A DNA stretch of 64,000 nucleotides from Ceratodon purpureus (taxonomy: Eukaryota > Streptophyta > Bryopsida > Pseudoditrichales > Ditrichaceae): assembly GCA_014871385.1 (NCBI GenBank), contig CM026426.1:102528355-102592354 (forward strand), written 5' to 3'. Under the pieces are notes generated by a model. The model was given only the letters and a program-made list of their open reading frames with translations. It was not told the DNA's origin and did not search any database. Shown here one piece after another: positions 56,512-64,000 of this stretch; the first letter of the stretch is position 1; each line of letters starts with the position of its first letter. The translations under genes were made by a program, and so were the position numbers.

Positions 56512-59500
56512 TCATGGAACAAATTCATCTTCACTCTCAGAGGCACTAATATCTAAGAATATCTGCACCCTAGGATCAAAATGTTCTCCAGAAGATGAAG
56601 ACTTGCTAGAGCCTCTGGAAGACTCCTCTGCCATTATGGTTGCTATATTTTCTGCATAACATGGAAGTAGAAGGTCGGAAGTAGTAGGTGATTTGTATCC
56701 TGTCCAAGAGCTCATTGGACTGGATAGATTAGAAGTATTCAGGGACCCTTCTCCCGTCCATGAGCTCATCTGACTCAGACTGCAAAACAAGACAACAATT
56801 AGCTCAAACACGAGTCTTGCAGTTTCAGAAATGAAAAAGAAAAATAAAACAATAAAGGACTTACTTACAAAGGTCAATTCGCTCCATGTCTGGTAATGGT
56901 TCGTCTTCGTCCTGCATGTCCACATCTGATGCATTCGGGACCGGGATGATCTAGAGAGGCTTCAAAACCTCTTTGTAGACTTCTGAATCACCTTCGAGAG
57001 CAACAATATGTCTTCCAGTGTTAAGTGCCGCTCGGATAGAAGCTCCTGAGAAAAATTCAGCAGTTAGAAGAGTACTTTAACAAAATGCATTTAGTTGACA
57101 TAAACAAATAGGCAAATGTATCGTACCAGTTCCAGCATTCAGGTCGATGACTATGCCTTCACTCGGGCAAAGGCTCTTAATAAACAGCTCAAGTAAAGGA
57201 ACAGCTTTTTCCTTAGGACCTCTCCACATTGTCCCATCTCTCTTCGTTTTGAGAGCTGTTTCCTCAGTGACAACGTTGTGAATGCAATCATCATTCACAA
57301 GGTTGACTTTACCGAATCGAGGGTCATTCTTAATGACCAGCTGTTTAGGCTGCCTCAGCGATGCATCAAGGGATCGAACGAGCAGAGTTGCTTTGAACAT
57401 TAAAGTCTACAATAACAACAATCAGATCATTAGAAAGCATTAGCATTATACAAGTTAAGGAAGAAATGGAATACAAAAAATTCTCTTAACATCTTACATA
57501 TTTGGAGGGCGTGGTGGGATGAGTAAGATGCATTGAATTAACAATCATCCAGTCATCCCTGAATTTAAGGTCGTTGTTGTTTAGCCAAGCGGCAATCTCT
57601 TTCTTGAGCTGCGGGTTGTCTGGATGGAGCAGGGCCCCGTCGTCATGCATGTACTTCGCACAGAAACCAATGACCATTTTCAGGTAATCCGGTACCAACT
57701 CATTCCAAGCAGGCACTATTGTGGCATCAGAAAAGACTCCTGGGACTGGCAGTCCATCCGGTATTTCTGTGATGACAAGATCCGCAGCCGGCCTGGTGTC
57801 TAGTAATCCTTTGAAAAAGAACTCCTGCTTTGCTCCTACCTGAATGTATGTAGAAGTATTAGTAATGACTTCGAGGGTGAAGTAGGAGAAGCAGGGACAG
57901 GGAGTGACACTGGAGAATAGGTACGAGGTGATATGGGTAGTAAATGCCAGGGAGAAAGACGAAAGTTACAGGGATTCTTCGGAGAGGGAGAGGTCCGCTG
58001 GCACAGCCGGCACCGGCAACCAAGCGGATGGGATACAGATTTTCATTTCAGGTAAGAGAAGAAATTCAGACTGACAGAATGGAAAGAAAAAACCCGTACC
58101 TTTGAGAGGAAGGAGAGCAACTTTTCGAAACCCTCTGGAAATTTCTTGTGCAATGCCTTGTACTTGAGAATCCCTTGAAAGGACTCGTTGATTATGAGAA
58201 CCGCGGAGGGACTATTAGACGATGTTGCCCCTTGGGAGAGCGCCATGCTTTTCACCGAAGGAGGTGTGAAATCTTGGACCTTATCAGCTGTAGCTTTCGC
58301 TACCTTCCCGACAACGCTCCCAATCCGAGTTCCATCCTGTGCCAGTGTCTTAGGTTCTGGAGCCTGAGTCTCGATGATCCTCGTGTCGGGTACATGAACC
58401 TCCTCTTGTTCTCCATGTTCCCTCGTGTCATTGGCCGCGATGTCCTCGTCGTCCCCGTCATCACCGAGATCAACTGCTTTTCGTTTTGCACCGCGAGATT
58501 TCCCTTTCTTCCCAGGGCCTTTACCCTTAGCCACGGGGGACTGTGCGTCGGACTCAGGAGGAGTGCTGGCTTGAAGCTTTGCGAGTGCAGGTTGAAGAGA
58601 GTCTCGAAGAGAGACATCGAATGAAGGAGGCTTCATTGGAGGGCAGTCCAAGTACCAGCCACAACGTTTGTAGTGGCATGGATCCCAGGCCTTCATGATG
58701 GCTTGGGTGTACATGCACTCCGAACCAGTGGTGTCAAGATAATTTGCAAAAAAGGCTGGCACCTTCGAAACAGCCTTTCTGGGAAACACGATGTATTTAA
58801 AATATCGATAAATAACCCTACGCAAGGCCTGGTTGAAATTAGGTTGCTGCTGAGCTGTCTTGTTCTTGTGAACTGCATCAGTTCCTTTGAATTCCCGAAA
58901 GAATGCCATGTCCCAGAGATTGCACCGCATCGCATCTACATAATCAACTATTGTTTCTATAGGATCTTGTCCGTGCGGGTTGTAGTTGATTTCAACTCCC
59001 ATATCCTCCACCACACCATTAAAATGCTCTTCTGCCTCAACAGCCAACTGGAATACAACATGTTTATAGATAGTTTTATATGTTTTAGAGTTATGCATAA
59101 GGTACAACTTGCCTAGGGGTGCACACAAAGAATCAGTGTGCTAACAATGAAATCGAAGATAGAATGAACAAGATTACAAAGAATATTAATTTTTTCTCAA
59201 TAAATGAAAGCTACTGTTAAGAATTTGTACCTGTGCCTACCAGGTAGCACGCTATAGCCATACACCAAATACCACATCAGAGAAATTTTTTTTAGGAAAT
59301 CTATGAGACTCCCTCATTTTCTCAGACATGTTCCACCTTTGTAGCCATTTAATTTTCATTTGGGTCGGCATTGCCGAGGTCGCATACATGTAGAGTTTCT
59401 CCTTGAGCATCTCTGGAGGGTTAAACTTTTCGTAGTGGATTTTAATCTCTTCTAGAAAAGCACGAGTGAGATCAGGATTAGCGATTGGGAGCAATTTTTT

Positions 59501-62500
59501 CAGCTCGGACTCCTGATTGTCCGCAACCTTTTTCACCGCTGTCGAGACCCAGTCATCAACTGACTTTCTGGTCCACTGGCGCTCATCGGGATATTTCTCG
59601 TAGAAACTCCTCTCTGCCGCTGCCGCAGCTTCACCTAGCTCTTGCTGAAAAACAAACAATTATTAGCTTTATAGGACATGGCAATGCAAGTGCTATGGTT
59701 TTGATGTACTAAAAAAATAAAATCTGCTGGAGAAGAATGGCATTACAATTTACCTGATTCAGAACCGCATTAAGTGACTCGAGTGTCAAGGTGTACCAAG
59801 TTCGAGTGCGCCCAGCTTGCTTAGTCTTAGCTGCCTCCAAGGCAGCTGTCGATACAAGTCCCTCAAAGTAGAAGAGTGGCTGTGGGGCTATGCTTTGTAT
59901 CTTGTACAGTTTGTGAACGATGTTGCCTTTAACATGCGACATCTGGTTTCTCCTGCATGGTCAACAATTTACACATATTAATATCATGAATCCTATCGGG
60001 TATGAATAATGCATGAGGGAAATAGATTAAAAGATTAATTGGACAGGCTTACCAATTGACATCGTGCAGTGCGGTGACAAAAGATGGAACATCGCACTTA
60101 GGATCTAGGATTATACTATCCACCAAATAGTGCCAGGAAATGTCTCCCTTGTGAAACTCCTCGATAATCGGCAACCACGCTTGAAGACGGTGATTGCCAT
60201 CCCAGACCATGAACATCAAATTCGAAAAGACACATAAATCCTCGTCTGCTTGCAGTCTCTTTTCAAACTCCGCGTTTACTTGCCGCCACTTAGGACTCCA
60301 GGACTCCATTATCTCATCTGAGACTTCTGTGGATTGCCCATTTTCATTAACACCTACGACATAAAAAAAACCATTGCCCTCCATGTACCCACTCGAAATA
60401 AAATATGAGCCGAGGCTGGAGACGTTACTTTTAAGGTAAGGACAGACAACCGGGAGAGAGATCATCCTGCACAGTGGAATGCTCAATCTGCACTTCGACT
60501 TGGGCTCCCACTTTAGTGCATCCAGTCGAGTTGCGGTGTTCCCCGTTGCTGCACCGACCAGATCGTGGAGCTTAAGATTGACCTCGCTCCGGGTGAGTAT
60601 AATCGGGTCTCCCTCTGCAGTCAAAGACAACATACGATAGAGGTAAGTCACTCATTTAATCCAACTTAAGTGCTCCTCAAGAGAGATCCGGTGCCGGCCA
60701 TGCCCCTTAAGCAGTGCTTCCAACATCTCCATGCGACCACTAACAGTATACGTAGCTAAAGTCGTTGCCGGCACCGCTCAACCTTAGGAGGCTGGACCCG
60801 CAAGAGAGCCGATGCCGGGAGCCTTCGAGGCGATGCCGTTGCGGGCACCCCTCCACTCGTTGCAGGCTGTATCCGAATGCCGGAAGCCTCCAAGTCGTAA
60901 CCGTTGCCAGCACCAATCAACGCGAGCAACTGAACCCGTAGGAATGGCGATGCCGGCAGCGTCCGAGGCGATGCCGTTGCCGGCACCCCTATACCCTATA
61001 TCGTTGCCGACACCCCTACACCCCTATATCGTTGCAGGCTGTATTCAAAAGGGCGCCAAAAGCTGAAGCCTCCAAGTCGAAGCCGTTGCCGGCACAAGTA
61101 TTCCAAAGCAGGCTGAACCCCCAAGAGAGCCCATACCGGCAGCCAGGTAGGTGATGCCGTTGCCGGCACTACTCAAGTCGACTGACGTAGAACCCATTTC
61201 AGAGCCGATGCCGGCAGCGTACTAGGTGATGCCGGTACCGAACCGGGGGGTGCCGGCACCGAACCAGGCCGTGACGGCCCCGACCTAGGCAATGCCGGCA
61301 CCGAACTAGGTTATGCCGGCACCGAACGAGTCCATTTCAGTACCGTCAATGCCATCGCCGGCACCTCACAATGCATTGCCGATACAAAATTTTAATAGTA
61401 GAGTCTGCACAAAATAAAGCGAAGCTCTTCGATGGAGCACTGTCGGCAACGGCAGTGCTCCTTTGAGGAGATTATTATTTGAACCGATTTCCTCCCGAGG
61501 CGATGTCGGTGACGACATGGTCTTAAGGCAAAAGTTGATGCTTAGATTGTTGCTATGCCGTCACCGCCATTGGTAAATCAGGCAAGCATAACATATGTTG
61601 GAGACTTTCATAGGAGCATTGTCGGCAACGGCACTGCTTCTGTGAAGGCCATCAACACTTTTAATGTGTGTCTAATTTACCCATGCCGGTGGCGGCATGA
61701 CCTTAGCCCATCCCCATTTCGCTGAATCTGTTCTGGCATAGCTTTGAGCAATGCCTTCAACGGCATCACCATTGAAAGCATGCAAAATAAAAAATGAAGC
61801 CCTTAAAGACTCGAATGCCGTCACCGGCAATGCTGGCCGCAATGCTGACTGCAAGGGCAATGCTTGCTACTAGGAACATAGTCGTCAATGACAGCGCTTT
61901 GTTGATGGCCGTATATATTTATTCACTGAGCCCCGCTAGGCAATGCCGCTAACAGCAAGGTCTTTAAGAGCGCATCCCGGTACCTCAGAGAACAACCTAC
62001 CCGAGAACAATGCGACAATGACAAACCCCATAAAGCAAATTCAACACAAAAAAGCCAGTCCTAGAGACTTACCGCTTACTTCTTGCTGGGTCGCCTGAGG
62101 GTCCGCGGCATCCTCGTCTTGCTCTAAGGACTCTCGCTCACTTCTCTCCTTGTCAACCTCCATGTCCACCTGCTTGTCAACGTCCTTGTTGTCCTCCCGG
62201 TCTAGGTCGTTCGTGGTCGTTTTATCAACCTCCATTGAAGTCGACCGCGCAGGTTTTCGATGCCCTCGTCGCGGACCCTGCGCAGATAATAACAAGGCGC
62301 TGAGGTCGATGAGCTCTAACTTGAGTAACTCTAAGATATCTAGAGACAACCGTGTGGAATTAAGGTCAGACCATAAGCAAGCGACGTGGCGGCGCAAAAC
62401 TAGAAGCCAAGAAACAATATCGAACGCGAACAACTGAACTCTAAGAAGAGCAGAACTAGATGGTGGCCTACGCAACTCGACAGCTACGGGCTCAAAAGAG

Positions 62501-63012
62501 GACAGCTAGGGTAATTATGATCAAGCCTTGTATGAGACAGGGTCAACTAATTTATCATTTCACCCACTTTACTATCATTCCTTAGGAATCATATACTAAC
62601 ATTTGCTGAAATATGAACTCATGACAACATAGTCCATAGAAGCGGAATCCATATTATCATTCAAGAGTACCTCACAAACAATCAACTAGAAGCAAGAATG
62701 CACATAAATTATTCAGAAATCGATATTGCATGCTTTACTTACCCCTGAGTCGTTAGTTTCACTTTTCCCTGAGAGGATGGTCTGATTGTTTCTCCCACGA
62801 CGCTCGTATTGTTTTGTAGAAGTGTTCTCCCCAAAATGCCTACCTCCCCGAGACTCTTCCTCTTCATACTCTAGCACTTTTGTAATCCCATCCTTCAAAA
62901 AACGCTCACTCTGTTTCCTTGCTCTTGCCATTCTACAACTTGCTAAGGCTTTCGGATTACTATATAATATACCACTATTCCTTCTCTTCCTTCTCTTGGT
63001 AGGTGCCTGCAT
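56512..63012 (-). CDS. ParB-like/DNA methyltransferase fusion, copy B (ten exons)
   Basis: Minus-strand exons with phase-consistent GT-AG junctions: 63012-62743 (basic, KRRKRR); 62277-62073 (acidic, Asp/Glu/Val-rich); 60614-60053 (ParB-like: IPLCRMISLPVV, DGNHR 60201-60187); 59952-59754; 59644 to about 59270; 59047-58100 (central domain CGWYLDC and a charged linker); 57839-57498 (DLVITEIPDG, MHDDGALL); 57406-57127 (WRGPKE, VIDLNAGTG); 57045 to about 56870 (RHIVALEGDSEVYKEVLK); about 56781-56512 (Ser/Glu-rich, TGA). The order of blocks fits a beta-class amino-methyltransferase: SAM motif AGTG and the E/D of strand 2 are present, while motif IV has EIPDG instead of DPPY. One in-frame TAG at 56953-56951. 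DNA-binding specificity would come from the ParB-like and central parts. Enzyme activity is uncertain. Confidence 0.8.
60700..61960. repeat. CGGCAACGG/CCGGCACC palindromes and repeats (intron of gene B)
   Basis: The 62072-60615 intron is filled with GCCGTTGCCGGCACC, ATGCCGGCAGC and ATGCCGGCACCGAAC words (60760-61400) and with stem-loop forms such as CACTGTCGGCAACGGCAGTG (61438-61457) and GCATTGTCGGCAACGGCACT (about 61617). These parallel the arrays at 23.6-24.8 kb (copy C) and 34.3-35.1 kb (gene A). Confidence 0.75.
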
Positions 63013-63507
63013 ATCACAGAGAAACTACTAACACAGGACAGACACATTGAAGCAATCCTTATAGCACTCCTAAACATTCTACATGAACAAGAGAGTCCAT
63101 CCATTAATAAGTAAACTCAATGTAGTTGCTGTAACCCTAATGTAGGTTCAGACTACTTGCCTTTAATTTAAATAGATGACCACTTGCCAGGGGTCCATGT
63201 CAGAAATAATTATGAATTTATTCCTTTATATAACATTCCCCCGCTCCTAAAGTACTGGACGGCTGATACTAATCTTGGTGGACTCAATGGACAAGTAACA
63301 TTCGCAGCATGATGTGGTCATAAAAACGACGGCTAACTGATAAAAATAAACTCTAGGTTAGTTTGCCAACAGAAAATATTTCGTTCATTACAATGTCGTT
63401 AATGCTGCCGACCCTGATGGATCACATAAATTGATGAGCATCGAAGCAACATTCCTCTCATTCTAGAATTTCAAATTCTTCTTCGACTTCTCTCCTTTAT
63501 TCCAGCA
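63013..63507. promoter_or_regulatory. Divergent promoter between methyltransferase B and MULE B
   Basis: TATATAA at 63227-63233 lies 215-275 bases from both starts. The two genes diverge as in element A. Confidence 0.45.
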
Positions 63508-64000
63508 ATGGCGCATATTCCTGCAGATAGAGTGTTAGGCATGGCCGTGCTCAGAGCACATGGTGTTGGAATTTCTCTGACAGTACGTGTAGATGAGGAT
63601 GGGTTGGCACTTGTGACCGCGCAACGCCTTAGCCTCAGATTTCACTTCAGAGAGGAGACTGTTTGTTTAGAGGAAGAGATTTATGATGATGAGACAAATG
63701 AGATTACACATACGCTAGATCAAGTTTCTGAGAAAGATGATGATGATAACAGGTTCTGGAACCTTTATCCCGGTAGATACAGAGTTTATGGTCTTACAGA
63801 GTTCTAGTTGCAGGCGTCTACTGAGATTCTAACTCCTCGTAGATCATCTACTGTTCAGACTCCATTGCCTCGTGATGTGAAGGTTAAGATAGAGCCTGGC
63901 TTGAACACTCGTGATGTAACACCAGTCATCTCTCTCTCCTCAGACAAGAAGACTAGTCCCCTGAAAGCATCACCTGCTTTGCCTAGAGAGACTGCAGTAT
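63508..64000 (+). CDS. MULE-type transposase N-terminus, element B (runs off the edge)
   Basis: ATG 63508 (MAHIPADRVLGMAVLRAHGV). The protein aligns with the 38164 gene: AQRLSLRFHF / CQRLSLRFEY, NEITHTLDQV / REITHTLGQV, PGRYRVYGLT / PGRFRVYGLT, STEILTPRRSS in both, and a Ser/Asp-rich VISLSS / VINLSS segment. TAG at 63805-63807 interrupts the frame after LTEF, but homology continues beyond it to the window edge. The DDE core would lie to the right of the window. Confidence 0.75.

Noticed and set aside
53690..56512. Left terminal repeat of element B
   Set aside because: No GAGG-AAAG...TATGTGAG sequence was found here; the GAGAGG-rich tract at 56.1 kb is simple repeat.

Overview
The window looks like repeat-rich nuclear DNA of a streptophyte (a charophyte-grade alga, bryophyte or fern-like plant; I cannot name the species). 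Reasons: four plant-type TTTAGGG units near 19.6 kb, GT-AG introns, hAT and Mutator (MULE) transposases, large satellites and very low gene density. No rRNA, tRNA, CRISPR or bacterial feature was seen. Almost every coding region belongs to a mobile element, and most carry one or a few in-frame stops, usually TAG.

Layout. 1-5.46 kb is a ~145-bp satellite. 5.6-13.2 kb holds a hAT transposase gene and an atypical protein-kinase gene, each behind a CpG-dense 'GCGCCCG' island that ends at a TATA box; two further islands flank them. 13.5-17.8 kb is a DUF7869-type gene split by a 2.25-kb element (15356-17607) with TG...CA ends and a 5-bp target duplication. 17.8-25 kb is mostly dispersed repeats, a 741-bp MITE, two small unknown genes and an array of short palindromes. 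25.4-47.8 kb is a nested structure: an old, decayed copy (copy C) of a ParB-like/DNA-methyltransferase gene on the + strand is interrupted first by a complete 16.4-kb element (element A, 26489-42911, with 38-bp terminal inverted repeats and a 9-10-bp target duplication) and then by a 4.2-kb relative of the TG...CA element (43048-47247). The right terminal repeat of element C is at 48.74-48.81 kb. 49-51 kb is a three-exon RING-finger gene. 51-53.7 kb is AT-rich and apparently empty. 53.7-54.6 kb is a fifth GC island with a TATA box. 54.8-56.3 kb is minisatellite. 56.5-64 kb is a third copy (element B), which runs off the right edge.

Main result. Elements A and B share one architecture: a multi-exon minus-strand gene and a divergent MULE-type transposase gene, separated by ~0.5 kb. 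The minus-strand gene encodes a basic N-terminus, an acidic linker, a ParB/sulfiredoxin-like DGNHR domain, a central domain and a beta-class DNA methyltransferase fold whose SAM-binding motif is intact but whose catalytic motif IV is degenerate. Element A also carries two small genes at its left end, with a bidirectional promoter, and one small gene at its right end. All three copies contain arrays of short perfect palindromes near or inside introns of the methyltransferase gene, with a different core in each copy. I infer a MULE lineage that acquired a ParB-methyltransferase cargo gene, possibly an anti-silencing or self-marking system comparable in role to VANC of VANDAL MULEs. That function is not shown by the sequence. 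All motif and homology statements come from reading the sequence and comparing copies by eye; no database search was run.
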